From NCBI RefSeq assembly GCF_001440395.1, contig NZ_LLXZ01000215.1, forward strand, positions 1-64,000: 64,000 nt of DNA, read 5' to 3'. The DNA is from Bradyrhizobium jicamae (lineage in GTDB: Bacteria > Pseudomonadota > Alphaproteobacteria > Rhizobiales > Xanthobacteraceae). The position numbers and the translations under genes are program-made. Under the pieces are notes generated by a model. It saw nothing but the letters and a program-made list of their open reading frames with translations, did no database searches and was not told the DNA's origin. Of this stretch, positions 16,893 through 26,910 are shown piece by piece. Numbering within the stretch: position 1 is the stretch's first letter; each line of letters opens with the position of its first letter.

Positions 16893-18199
16893 ATAATGCG
16901 AATCTCGTCAACTGGTGCGACGGTTCATCCGGCCAATATTTAAGTTGAAATCAGAGCGCGCGTTGTGATTCGGCAAGTTGCTAGCCAGCGCAAATCGCTA
17001 ACCGGATAGCTAGTCAATCAATGGTAGAGTATAATACGGCGCAGCCCATCTCATCCACCGCACGCGGCGGGTGAAAGAGCGTATTGCCGCGGAACGTGGG
17101 CACTTCATATTCGAAGAGTTCGTTCCGGCGAGGAGATGCGGCGGCAAGCGTTGTGTCATCGCTTGTCAGCATGGCAACGGCGAGCGACCTTGCTGTAACG
17201 GTCGTTGCGTATTTCCACGAGATACACCGGTACCACGCTGTGGCTTACGGCGTCGTCGTAGTTGCCGCGCTCGTGATCATTATCGCGGATGTTGATCATT
17301 TATTGAGAGCCCATTCGATCGCTGGGAAGCCGCCAATGTGACAGCCGAGACAGGTGAGGTATGGCAAAAGCGCAGAAAAACAAACAAAGAATACAAAACT
17401 GGTGGAGTGTTCGTGCATTACATTCCATCGTCCAGCCGATGTGATGATGGGACAGTTAGAAGCGGTTGGTGGCAAGGGCGAGCATGAATAGCGGCTCAAG
17501 GGGACGCAACAACAAAGCTCCATTTCACCTGCCCAGGTTGTAGGTTGGGGAACATTGTTAAGGTTGTCAGAAAAAGGGGAAACTGCTGTATTCACAAGCA
17601 ACCGGTGGTGCCACGGCGGAGGCTCGTAAAATGGGGTCGATCGGCCATGATCGCCGTGACGTTGCTCGCCTCACCGACATGCACGTCAGCGCGAGAACTT
17701 GGACGGCCACAGGACGGATTCTATTCTGGGCGATTCCTAGTGGATTTGCGAGTAGATGGCCGCGCCGGCAAAAATCGGGACTGCCCCGGAGCGCGGCCGA
17801 CAAAGGAAATCGCTTATTCGATAACCCAAACAACGCTTACGATTGTGTTGAGGTTGAAACTAACAGAGTTCTCGCCCGGCAAAAACCGCCAAAGCTATAC
17901 CGTTGGTCTCTACTACTGGAGGCGAGTGCGGATCCCGAATATCGCGAAGATCAAGGCTCGAAGAACCGGTTTGAATTCGCTAGCAGATGAGGGGCCGCGG
18001 TGCTCCATCTTCCACGTACGCAGGAAGGCTCGATTTTAGGGCCGCTTAAGTGCTTGTTTTTTCGTTTAAATGCAGCCCGGCGGTGCCTGCGTAGTTATGC
18101 GCGGCGCAATAGTCCAAAGATTTAAATCTACGCGCTTGTCGCGATTCAGCCCGAAAGCGGCGGTACCAAATTGGCACGAGCGGGCACTCGGAGAAGAAG
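16893..18199. other. 1.3-kb gene-poor gap
   Basis: This stretch holds the upstream motif of the PEP-CTERM gene and several overlapping short frames on both strands, none with a recognised domain, clear ribosome binding site or consistent coding signal. The longest (17545-18039, +) has a possible signal-like segment but no family. The stretch may contain decayed genes. Confidence 0.45.
16901..16911 (-). promoter_or_regulatory. TTGACGAGATT motif upstream of PEP-CTERM gene
   Basis: Identical to the 11-base motif at 7096-7106, here 48 bases before the start at 16853. The different distances to the start codon argue against a plain shared -35 box. Confidence 0.3.
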
Positions 18200-21100
18200 A
18201 TGCATGATATTATCAGCACGCCCACGGCACTGAACCCAAACGATTTCAGCTCCACTGCAGCCTATGTGACAGCCGTCAAGGCACTTACTGATCCCTCGGC
18301 CCATCACGATGATGCGGCGATGGCAATAGAGCATGCAGCGCTCTTTGCCCTGGTACCGCGCGCCGAAGCCACGCATGTGGCTGTCAGGAACGGATCCTGG
18401 TTCGATCCAGCAACATGGGAGGACGGAAAAGTTCCTGGTGCTAGCGCCAAGGTACTGATCCCGGAGGCTATCAGCGTAAACTATGATGGTGTCAGCGATG
18501 CCTCGTTGTTTACGGTGCGCGTCGACGGAAGGTTGCTTTTTGCTCCCGATCACGACACGCGCATGGTGGTTGATACCCTTGTCGTTGCCAAGACTGGTTT
18601 GTTGCGGATAGGCACGAGTGACCATCCCATTCAGGACGGCGTGACAGCCAATATCGTCATCGCGGATAACGGTCCGATCGACCTCAACTGGGATCCCTTG
18701 CTGCTCAGCCGTGGGGTCATCTCGCACGGCAGTACCGAAATCCACGGCCAGGAAAAGGCTTCATTCTTGAAGCTCGCGATGGACCCTCTCGCCGGCAGCA
18801 CGCTGCTTTATTTCGATGAAGACGCCGCGCAGAACGGCTGGCATGTCGGTGACAAAATCGTCGTGACGGGTACGCATATTGCGCCCCAGATGGTGAATGG
18901 GGATTGGTTGGACGTCAGCTCGCAGGATGAAGCGCGGACGATCAAGGCGATCTACGGCACGACCATCGTTCTGGACCAGCCGCTCACCTACGATCACGAT
19001 TCACCCAGAGCGGATCTCAAGGCTTATGTCGCCGACTACACCCGCAACGTTGTGATTGAAACGCAGAATGCGGACGAAGTCCCGGTCTCTCAACGGGGGC
19101 ATGTCATGTTCATGCACAGCCCGTCCGTTGATGTAGAATATGCCGAATTTTTTGAATTAGGTCGTACTGATAAATCAACGCGCGCGATTGACGCAGCAAC
19201 AGCCACCGGCGTTACGAGCGACACCAATGTCAAAGGACGATATGCGCTCCATCTGCACGAGACTGGTGTCGACCCCACCAGCCCGGAGACGGTCGTAAAG
19301 GGTAATGCTATCTGGGGATCTCCCGGTTGGGGCATCGTGCAGCACGCATCCAGCGCGGACATTGAAAACAACGCCACGTTTAACACATTTGGCGCGGCCT
19401 ACGTGGCCGAGACGGGCGATGAGACCGGTCTTTGGCACAACAACATCGCGATTCAGGCTCACGGCATCGGCGCCGGAGGAGATAAGAATTTTGACGACGT
19501 CGCAGCTTTCGACCTCGCACGGTCAGGGATCGGCTTTTACTTCCAAGGTCGATTGATAAAGACGACCGACAATGTTGCGGCCGGCGTCAATGAGGGATTC
19601 GTTTATATGGTCCGGGGAACTCCGGCTACCATTGCGGCTGATAATCTGGATCAGCCTGAAATCCTGCATGGCTTGACGTCGACAGACGTTGCAGCAGCTC
19701 CAATACAGAATTTTACCAACAACGAGGTTTTGGCAGCAGCCTATGGATTCATTGTCGTAAAGGCCGACCCAGCCCAGGATCATGATGTCAGATCCGTGGT
19801 TGAAGGTTTCAAGGCGTGGGAGACCGACATTGGGATACATTTGGAGTATACCGCCCACTACACTTTTCTTGATACGGATTTGACTGGCCCGGATATCGGT
19901 CGCGATTTTGAACCGAAAGGACATGCCGGCATCGAACTGGGAAATAATGCGATTGATATCGTGTTCAACCGCACAACGATCGCTAACTACAGAGACGGAG
20001 CTGTTTTGGATAAGGCGCTCGTCGGAGACCCTGCGCGGCTGATATCGACATCGGATTTCAATTACGTTTTCATCGACCTTGAGACGCACGACATTAAAAA
20101 CAGCGCAATTAGAAACTTCGATCCCACTATCGATAAGTTGCTGAACTCGAGCCAATTGGGATCAATACCTGCCACGCTGCAGATGGACTGGCAGGGTGAT
20201 ATCCCGGTGTGGAGCTTCGATTGGCCCGATGGACGCTCTGTCGTGCTTCAGGGCGTCAAGCATGACAATCTCGGAACGATCAATTATCGCATCGGCAACG
20301 AAGTATTCAACATCGGAAGAGACCAGATGGCAGGTCTCCTCACGCACCAGGGGTACTACACGACCGATGACGGTCGGAAGATCGTCGTGCTGGAAGAGTA
20401 TTTCTCGGATCGGGCAACCGGCGAGATCTTCAAGACAAGCATCCCGATACAGATCGCGGATAACGTTCCTCTCCTTCAGGACCAATGGTTCCTTTTGGAT
20501 GGAGACGCAAAATGGCTTGGCAAAGTCGACTTGAATGCCGCGGCACCTGTAGCCGCTGCCGATACGGCATCGACCTCGCAAGCGGCAAGCGTGGTGATCG
20601 ATGTTTTGAAGAATGATACCGATCCGAACGGCCTCGCCATGTCCGTAGATGGCATAACACAGCCGACACATGGCACCGTTACGCAGAATTCCGACGGAAC
20701 CCTTACCTACACGCCGAATGGCGACTTCGTTGGGACGGAAACCTTCAAGTATTGGGCGACAGACCACAACGCAAAGTTCGACGATGGGATCGTTACAGTC
20801 AACGTTCGCTCTGGCAATGTTCTTCCAGGCGAGACGCCACCTGGCGATACTCCTCCAGGCGGAGCCCCCTCCAGCCCGCCTGGCACTATTCCGGAGCATG
20901 ATCACGATCACCCTCCGACAGATGTCCCTCCTGTGATCGTCATGCCGACTCCGCCGGCAACGCCCTCAAATCCGTCTCCCGTCGTCCACGCCGATCATCC
21001 ACACAACGACCACAGGCCCGGCGACACCTCTGCTTGGGAACATAGGCCTGACCACACTCACAGCTGGATGGGATGGGGCTATCGCCACGTCCACTTCGAA

Positions 21101-21547
21101 CACCAGCAATACAACCACGGCTTTGGCGAAGCGCATTCGAACGTGGGAAGGGCAATTCTAGCAGCGTCTGCCGATGCTTTGAAGGATCTCGCTTCTTACG
21201 CCAGAGCTTACAACCCTTTGTCCGCTCCTTCGGTGATCTACGAAGATTTTGGAGGCGGTCCGGAAGCTGGCTCGCGGCCTGTTGCTACAAATGATCTGCC
21301 CGGGTGGAGGCCAAGCTCTCTGATGACGAGCGACATTCTGCCGTCTCAAGCCACTGACACATTGGATATGCATAACGAAGGTGTCTTGGGCGCGAGGGCT
21401 CTCCTGGACTTTGACTTCGCAAACAGCCCGTTCATTTTTAGAGACCTCGGCGACGGCGGTGTTGACTCTGTTCATTCAGTTGAACCGGGTGCGCTGCCGA
21501 ATATGGAGCACCACAACCCGATTTCATCAGGGTTCATTTTTGCTTGA
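18200..21547 (+). CDS. Large G8-domain, beta-helix and cadherin-like protein
   Basis: An 1115-residue protein. Residues about 55-185 fit a G8 domain (WFDPATWEDGKVPGASAKVL, then repeated GRLLF, GLLRI strands). A right-handed beta-helix-like region (about 290-620, with NAIWGSPGWGIVQHASSADI) resembles CEMIP-type carbohydrate-binding or -cleaving proteins. A cadherin-like domain lies at about 781-870 (DVLKNDTDPNGLAMSV to TYTPNGDFVGTETFKYWATD). A Pro-rich and then His-rich linker (EHDHDHPP, HADHPHNDHRP, DHTHSW) and a low-complexity tail ending SSGFIFA follow. There is no N-terminal signal peptide, so C-terminal type I secretion is the best guess, though type II export is not excluded. The substrate is unknown. 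Confidence 0.8.
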   Translation: MHDIISTPTALNPNDFSSTAAYVTAVKALTDPSAHHDDAAMAIEHAALFALVPRAEATHVAVRNGSWFDPATWEDGKVPGASAKVLIPEAISVNYDGVSDASLFTVRVDGRLLFAPDHDTRMVVDTLVVAKTGLLRIGTSDHPIQDGVTANIVIADNGPIDLNWDPLLLSRGVISHGSTEIHGQEKASFLKLAMDPLAGSTLLYFDEDAAQNGWHVGDKIVVTGTHIAPQMVNGDWLDVSSQDEARTIKAIYGTTIVLDQPLTYDHDSPRADLKAYVADYTRNVVIETQNADEVPVSQRGHVMFMHSPSVDVEYAEFFELGRTDKSTRAIDAATATGVTSDTNVKGRYALHLHETGVDPTSPETVVKGNAIWGSPGWGIVQHASSADIENNATFNTFGAAYVAETGDETGLWHNNIAIQAHGIGAGGDKNFDDVAAFDLARSGIGFYFQGRLIKTTDNVAAGVNEGFVYMVRGTPATIAADNLDQPEILHGLTSTDVAAAPIQNFTNNEVLAAAYGFIVVKADPAQDHDVRSVVEGFKAWETDIGIHLEYTAHYTFLDTDLTGPDIGRDFEPKGHAGIELGNNAIDIVFNRTTIANYRDGAVLDKALVGDPARLISTSDFNYVFIDLETHDIKNSAIRNFDPTIDKLLNSSQLGSIPATLQMDWQGDIPVWSFDWPDGRSVVLQGVKHDNLGTINYRIGNEVFNIGRDQMAGLLTHQGYYTTDDGRKIVVLEEYFSDRATGEIFKTSIPIQIADNVPLLQDQWFLLDGDAKWLGKVDLNAAAPVAAADTASTSQAASVVIDVLKNDTDPNGLAMSVDGITQPTHGTVTQNSDGTLTYTPNGDFVGTETFKYWATDHNAKFDDGIVTVNVRSGNVLPGETPPGDTPPGGAPSSPPGTIPEHDHDHPPTDVPPVIVMPTPPATPSNPSPVVHADHPHNDHRPGDTSAWEHRPDHTHSWMGWGYRHVHFEHQQYNHGFGEAHSNVGRAILAASADALKDLASYARAYNPLSAPSVIYEDFGGGPEAGSRPVATNDLPGWRPSSLMTSDILPSQATDTLDMHNEGVLGARALLDFDFANSPFIFRDLGDGGVDSVHSVEPGALPNMEHHNPISSGFIFA

Positions 21548-21982
21548 GCTCGGATGCCAAACTTCAGCCCAAGGACTTGGCTCTGATTACAGGATTCCCG
21601 AGTTCAGGGGTTGCCGGGGAGGGCAAACATCGGCTCGTTGCGTGTGGGCGTTTTGAAGCCGATGGCAATACGCCGATGCGGCACTACCGGACTCGTCTAG
21701 GGCGCGTTTCCGCAACCCGGTGCGACGCTCCCAGCGAGAATCTGCCCGTAAAACGGAGAAGTGAAAGATGGCCGGACGCGATATTGTTCAGGACTAGATA
21801 ACCTAAACAGTTGCTAACTGCACCCGGACCTTAGTGAACGCACCGTCTGGTCCCGGTTTTAGGTAAACTGAACGTAGTTTCATTCATCGAGTTACCTCAC
21901 ATTGACCGTTTTACGAATAGTTCCATCCCGTCAACCTTTTGGAGACTGCCAGTCACCAGTATAGCCGGAGCGAGGTACAAAG
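21548..21982. other. 435-base gap without recognised gene
   Basis: Intergenic space between the G8-protein gene and gspG. No supported gene or strong terminator is seen. Confidence 0.4.
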
Positions 21983-22483
21983 ATGATCTCCGGAGCGATC
22001 AGTATGTCTATGGTCAAGCGCTTGAGCGCGACAGGTGTTCGCAAACGAATTGCGGGAGCGCGAAAGCGTGATCGGAGAGATGCCGGCTATACGCTGATGG
22101 AGCTGCTGGTCGTGATGGGAATTCTCGCCGTTCTGACGGCCGTCGCGACGCCGCAACTGATGGGCTATTTTGGCAAGGCCAAGACACAGTCGGTTCAGCT
22201 GCAGATTGAAAATATCGGAACGGCGCTTGAGCTGTATTATATGGAGAACGGTTCATACCCGAGCGCGAGCGTTGGATTGAAGGCGCTAGTTGAAGCCACG
22301 CCGGAGGCGCCGCGCTGGAACGGCCCTTATCTGAAGAAGGCTAAGAACCTGCTGGATCCTTGGGGGCGTCCCTACCAGTACAACTACCCGGCGGCGAACG
22401 GCGAATATGAGGTTTACTCCCTTGGTCCTACAGGCAAGGCGTCGGTAGCTGCCGAGAGAACTACAGCCTTTCGCGGGAGCTGA
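21983..22483 (+). CDS. gspG: Type II secretion major pseudopilin GspG
   Basis: A 166-residue pseudopilin. A 35-residue basic leader ends in DAG, followed by the N-methylated-type helix YTLMELLVVMGILAVLTAVA with the essential Glu at mature position 5 (Glu40). The C-terminal globular part (LKALVE, WNGPYL, LLDPWGRPYQYNYP, YEVYSLGPTGK) is diagnostic of GspG. The leader should be cut by an A24 peptidase such as the one at 2594. GAGG sits before the ATG. It stands apart from the other gsp genes by 19 kb and lies between two putative exported proteins. Confidence 0.92.
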   Translation: MISGAISMSMVKRLSATGVRKRIAGARKRDRRDAGYTLMELLVVMGILAVLTAVATPQLMGYFGKAKTQSVQLQIENIGTALELYYMENGSYPSASVGLKALVEATPEAPRWNGPYLKKAKNLLDPWGRPYQYNYPAANGEYEVYSLGPTGKASVAAERTTAFRGS

Positions 22484-22583
22484 TCCACGTTGGTAAGCGA
22501 GCAACAATAGTGTTTGTGGACGGAATCGACACCTCGAGAAAGTTCTCTATCGATCTTTTAACAACGGACAATTGGACCTGACG

Positions 22584-24641
22584 ATGACATCGAAGATGGA
22601 CCGCAGAACATTCTTGCAGGGCACGAGCGCTGGTGCGCTGTCGACGTTGTTCCCATTTGCAGCGGAAGCCGCGCCAATAGCGTTGGCTGCGCCAAAACGC
22701 GGTGCCGCAACCACGTTGCCATCCGCGTCTGGCTTCAATAAAGGCCGATCGCAGGTGAATCTGAACTTCCTGCAGATCGGCGGAGATTATCCGTTTCTGA
22801 ACTGCATGAAGAATGCGCAGCGCTGGGAATACCTGGATAACAGCGGTCCTCCTGAACCATCGGAGCTCGACAGTGATGGCTATCCGCTGAAAATTTCGCA
22901 TAGCGGCGTGTACACCGTGTTTTACGTTCCGCCGCAGACTGCGCGACCTGGCAACTACGTCGTTACTTGGAGCGGCAACGGAACGATCTTCTGCGGCATG
23001 CAAAACACTCCCGTGAGCGGCAGTAAGACCAGTACCAACGGAAGTGGTCGATATGTCTTCTCGACGACCGATGATCGGTTTTCGATCGGTATCCTTTCCA
23101 TTGGGGCGCCCCGCATCACCAACATGCAAGTCTTCCACGTAAGCGATGAAGCTGCCTTGAATGAGGGGCAAGTGTTTGGTTTGAAGTTCAAGCAGAGGCT
23201 GGCCGAGGCTAACTTCGGAGTAATTCGTTTCCTGAACTGGCAAGCGGGTAACTCGACCAATGTCACTAGCTGGGCAACCAGGAAGCCGATATCTTATGTC
23301 TTCTACGCAGGGGAAGAGTATCGCGGCAGCCTCTATGCTGGCCTAACCACAAAAACGGGCAGTGCCTACTCAGCCAATTTGCCCGGGTTCACACTGGCGG
23401 ACAAAGCAACAGTTATTGTAAGATTTAACGCCAGCCACAGCGGACCGTGCACGCTCAATGTAAGTGGGACCGGTGATATCAATATTCTGGACGCTTTCTG
23501 TCTCCCTCTCTCTGCTGCTGGAAACAGTTTTCCGGTGGGCGGTACATGGCAAAGCATCGCAACGCTGGTCTATGATGCAACGCTTAAGGCTTGGATCAAG
23601 CAGGGTGGTGATGTCGCACTTGGAAGCATGGGGCTAGGTAACGGCTGCCCTCCGGAGTTGATGGTAAGGTTGTGCGCGGAGGTAGGTGCCCATCCGTATT
23701 TCGTAACTCCAGCATTGGCTATTGATCCGGTCACGGATTACATGCCGAGCTTGGCTGCGTATTGTAAAGCCAACGCTCCCTCGTGGATGATCCCTCGTTT
23801 CGAGGGGCCAAATGAACTTTGGAACTTTGTTGGAGGATTCCTGAGCACCGGTTTCGCGAATGCGAAGGCGACGGCATACGGTTGGGGGGCTGACTATCAC
23901 AATTGGTATGGAAAGGTGATGTCGGTGCTCGGTCAGGCCATCAGCAACGTTTACGGTGGAGATCGGACCAAGTATCAGGTTCTCGCTGGAGTTCAGACTG
24001 CAACCGGCATTGCGACCGGGGAGACTATGGCGAGTGATGCTCGACTGGCCTCTACCAAGTATCTGGCGCAGTCTGCGCCTCCGCAAGCTCTGTATTCCAA
24101 AACTCCCGCCTCTCAGTGGGTCACGCACGTGTGCTGCGCACAGTATTACACTCCGGCCGACTACGACACGGCACAGGAGCAGGCATATGTAGATGCCTAT
24201 GCAGCCGCTGAAGGAAATCCGACCCGTCAAATGGAGGTCGCCACAGCTTATGTCAGCACCGTAAACAACGGCAGTGGGCGATACACTCTCCCAAAGTTCG
24301 CAATTGCCTACGCCAACTGGAAGGCTTGGGCCTTGAAGTTTGGCATCAAAAATATGTGCGGGTATGAGGGAGGCTATTCGCCTGACTATCAGGCTCGAGG
24401 AACCACCAAGGTAGACAAGTTGAGAGGTGCATCGAAGCAAGCTGCGTCACTGTACAATTATACGACTGTCAACTACAACAATTTCGTCGGTCTAAGCGAC
24501 GCTAACTTCGCTGCTGAGTTTCCTTCCTGCTTCCAGCTTTCGGGTGCTGCGCCATCAAATAATGTTTGGTCCGTACTGGAAGATATTTATCAGCAGACCA
24601 ACTCGCCCCAGTGGAATGCTATCGTCGCGTTCAATCGTTGA
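22584..24641 (+). CDS. Tat-exported protein with glycosidase-like motifs
   Basis: A 685-residue product (counted from 22584) with a twin-arginine signal (MDRRTFLQGTSAGALSTL), so it is probably exported folded by Tat. The N-terminal half looks beta-rich. A later block, RFEGPNELWNFVGGF, puts an NE pair where clan GH-A glycosidases keep the acid/base Glu. GYEGGYSPDY further on could hold the nucleophile Glu. The assignment as a glycoside hydrolase is an inference from these motifs only. A TTG at 22572 is an alternative start. It follows gspG by about 100 bases on the same strand. A stem-loop lies after the stop. Confidence 0.65.
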   Translation: MTSKMDRRTFLQGTSAGALSTLFPFAAEAAPIALAAPKRGAATTLPSASGFNKGRSQVNLNFLQIGGDYPFLNCMKNAQRWEYLDNSGPPEPSELDSDGYPLKISHSGVYTVFYVPPQTARPGNYVVTWSGNGTIFCGMQNTPVSGSKTSTNGSGRYVFSTTDDRFSIGILSIGAPRITNMQVFHVSDEAALNEGQVFGLKFKQRLAEANFGVIRFLNWQAGNSTNVTSWATRKPISYVFYAGEEYRGSLYAGLTTKTGSAYSANLPGFTLADKATVIVRFNASHSGPCTLNVSGTGDINILDAFCLPLSAAGNSFPVGGTWQSIATLVYDATLKAWIKQGGDVALGSMGLGNGCPPELMVRLCAEVGAHPYFVTPALAIDPVTDYMPSLAAYCKANAPSWMIPRFEGPNELWNFVGGFLSTGFANAKATAYGWGADYHNWYGKVMSVLGQAISNVYGGDRTKYQVLAGVQTATGIATGETMASDARLASTKYLAQSAPPQALYSKTPASQWVTHVCCAQYYTPADYDTAQEQAYVDAYAAAEGNPTRQMEVATAYVSTVNNGSGRYTLPKFAIAYANWKAWALKFGIKNMCGYEGGYSPDYQARGTTKVDKLRGASKQAASLYNYTTVNYNNFVGLSDANFAAEFPSCFQLSGAAPSNNVWSVLEDIYQQTNSPQWNAIVAFNR

Positions 24642-25473
24642 CCTCGAACGACTGCGTTTGCTTTGCGTTGTGGCGCAGATTCCCTACATTTCGGATCTGC
24701 GCCACCGAATGGGCTTTCGATGAGCTAAGAAATCGAGCGCGGCGAATTTAACTCGGAGCGGACGGTGGCGCTGAAAATCCGTTAGTCGCTGTCGGGCGAC
24801 ACTCACGATTGAGTGCAACGGCTGGGTCGTGCCCGATTTAACGGCCATTCAGGGCAGTTGCGGTGAGGCTCTTCTCGAGGTTCAGGCTAGGCTGCCGTTG
24901 ATGGCTTGCCGGTTAGATTTCGATCTAATACAGGTAATCCAAACTCGCGCTCTTCATCCATCCGCGGCAAGCCCAAAGATGCAGCAGATGGCAGCCGGTT
25001 TGTTCAATTGGCGGCAATCAACGTTGATCCGCTAGGGGCAGACCCAAACGGAGGCAGGACCCTACTGTAAGGTTAACTTTAGTCCCACCGCTCTCACGCA
25101 CATTTCTTGGACAGATCGCCGCAGCAATATGTTAAGGATTGCAGTGGTCGACGAACTCCGAAGTCTGTGTTTTTGAGATACGAAGAATCTGGGACATGCG
25201 TCGCCAACAGGCCAAGGAATATATTGCGACCGTGCAAGCTTAGGGAAGGGGCAGTTGCCTGAGGGGCGATGAAGGGCGCCGCGCCGTAGTTTCAGTGCAA
25301 TGATTGATTTAATATTCCTCAGGTTGGTTTCGGAGCTTCACGCGCATATGGGTTCTCACCGGGTATCCAATTTGTATGTCCTTGTTTTGGAGGGGGCGGC
25401 ATCCGGAGATGCGGCGTTTCTGAGGTACGTGGTTAGATCGATCCATCAAGAATGACGTGGTTGCAATAATTCT
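24642..25473. other. 832-base gap without recognised gene
   Basis: Apart from the stem-loop at 24670, no supported gene, RNA or repeat is seen before the polymerase gene. It could hold the promoter of the polysaccharide operon beginning at 25474. Confidence 0.4.
24670..24705 (+). terminator. Stem-loop after the Tat-exported protein gene
   Basis: Perfect 11-bp arms GTGGCGCAGAT/ATCTGCGCCAC (24670-24680 and 24695-24705) start 29 bases after the stop. No T-run follows, so it may be a processing or transcription-pausing site rather than a classical terminator. Confidence 0.5.
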
Positions 25474-26910
25474 ATGATTGAGCCGGCTGCAGCGACCTGG
25501 ATTGCCATCATCGTGGTCCTTGCGTGGCCTATGGTTGCCTTTGCCCTTTATTCGACCAAACCACCGGCAGAAGCGACGTTGTGGACCATTCTAGGTGGTC
25601 TATTGCTTCTTCCTGCAACGTTCGCCATGAAAATACCAATGATTCCGGCGTTGGACAAAACCAGCGTTCCAAGTCTTTGTGCGTTCGTCGCCTATCTATT
25701 TTTTGTCAGCCGGTCATCGAGGACTTCATCGAGATTCGGAAGTGCCGAACTCTTCGCAGGCTTGTATGTCTTGGGTCCAGTTTTGACCTCGGTGTTCAAC
25801 AACGATGTTATTTTCGTTGGAACCAGGATTTTGCCCGGCGTCGGCTTGTACGACGGTGTTTCCGCACTCTTAAGCCAATTGATAATCCTTATCCCATTCT
25901 TCATTGGGCGTCGGCTCCTTCAGCGATCGTCTGACACGGAAGCGATTTTGAAAGTCTTGGCGATTGCCGGGCTCTTGTACTCAATACCCATGCTGATCGA
26001 AATCCGTATGAGCCCCCAGCTCTCCAACTGGATCTACGGCTTCTTCCCTTCGACGGGAATGGCAGCGGAGGCCCGCTATGGTGGATTTCGGCCGGTGGTG
26101 TTTATGGCGAATGGCTTGGCGGCGGCATTTTTTATGGCCACATCGTTCTTGGCGGCCACCGCTTTGTGGCGTGCAAGAACAGCCGTGACGCCGGTGCCGC
26201 CAGCTGCTGTTTCTGGATATCTGGCGATAGTAATTGTTCTTTGCAAGTCAGCCGGCGCGCTAACCTATACCGTGCTTGGAGGGCTGCTGGTTCGCCTTGT
26301 GACGCCAAGAGTGCAGCTCCGGATAGGCGCGTTGCTTGTTGGGGTAGGGCTTCTTTATCCAGTTCTTCGCGTGACTGACTTATTCCCGGATCATGCAGTC
26401 CTCGAAGTTTCTTCCTTGTTCAGTCAAGAACGGGCTGAATCACTCCGGTTCCGATTTGACCAGGAAAACCACCTGCTGGACCGGGCAATGCAACGGCCGC
26501 TGCTGGGATGGGGGCGGTATGGACGCAGTCGGGTTTACGACGACGATTCCGGTACCGATACCAGCTTCACTGATGGCGCCTGGATTATCACGCTCGGTCA
26601 ATTTGGGCTCTTGGGCTTCCTTGCTCAATTCAGTCTTCTTGCGCTGCCTGTTTTTCGCGCGTTATCGGCATACAAAAATGCCGAGTCTGAAAAAGACAGA
26701 ATTTATTTGGCGGCTCTCGTTACTATTATTGCGTTGACTTTCGTCGAACAGTTGCCGAACTCCTCGATAAGCTCGTGGAGCTGGCTGCTGGTGGGAGCCC
26801 TGCTAGGGCGGACGGAATATCTCAAGGCGAACGCGCGACGCGGACGAAGGTTCAGAGATACAACCGGCGTCGCCGATGCTCGACTGCGGCTGCTTTCCGA
26901 TGGTCGATAG
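25474..26910 (+). CDS. Wzy/O-antigen polymerase or ligase-like membrane protein
   Basis: A 478-residue polytopic membrane protein with about ten hydrophobic helices. A long periplasmic loop before the last helices carries ENHLLDRAMQRPLLGWGRYG, a pattern of the WaaL/Wzy O-antigen family that joins polysaccharide repeats or transfers them to a carrier. The first gene of a rightward run: its stop overlaps the flippase start, and GT4 and FkbM genes follow. Polymerase rather than ligase is favoured by the neighbouring Wzx-like gene, but sequence does not separate the two. Confidence 0.75.
   Translation: MIEPAAATWIAIIVVLAWPMVAFALYSTKPPAEATLWTILGGLLLLPATFAMKIPMIPALDKTSVPSLCAFVAYLFFVSRSSRTSSRFGSAELFAGLYVLGPVLTSVFNNDVIFVGTRILPGVGLYDGVSALLSQLIILIPFFIGRRLLQRSSDTEAILKVLAIAGLLYSIPMLIEIRMSPQLSNWIYGFFPSTGMAAEARYGGFRPVVFMANGLAAAFFMATSFLAATALWRARTAVTPVPPAAVSGYLAIVIVLCKSAGALTYTVLGGLLVRLVTPRVQLRIGALLVGVGLLYPVLRVTDLFPDHAVLEVSSLFSQERAESLRFRFDQENHLLDRAMQRPLLGWGRYGRSRVYDDDSGTDTSFTDGAWIITLGQFGLLGFLAQFSLLALPVFRALSAYKNAESEKDRIYLAALVTIIALTFVEQLPNSSISSWSWLLVGALLGRTEYLKANARRGRRFRDTTGVADARLRLLSDGR

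Noticed and set aside
17545..18039. 164-codon open frame with a possible hydrophobic segment
   Set aside because: No ribosome binding site of note, no known domain, and competing frames overlap; not enough support for a gene.
18171..18190. GG...GC pattern like a sigma-54 promoter before the G8 gene
   Set aside because: Spacing between GG and GC is nine, not ten, and the TTGC part is missing.
24829..25035. 68-codon frame in the gap before the polymerase gene
   Set aside because: No ribosome site and no similarity to known families.
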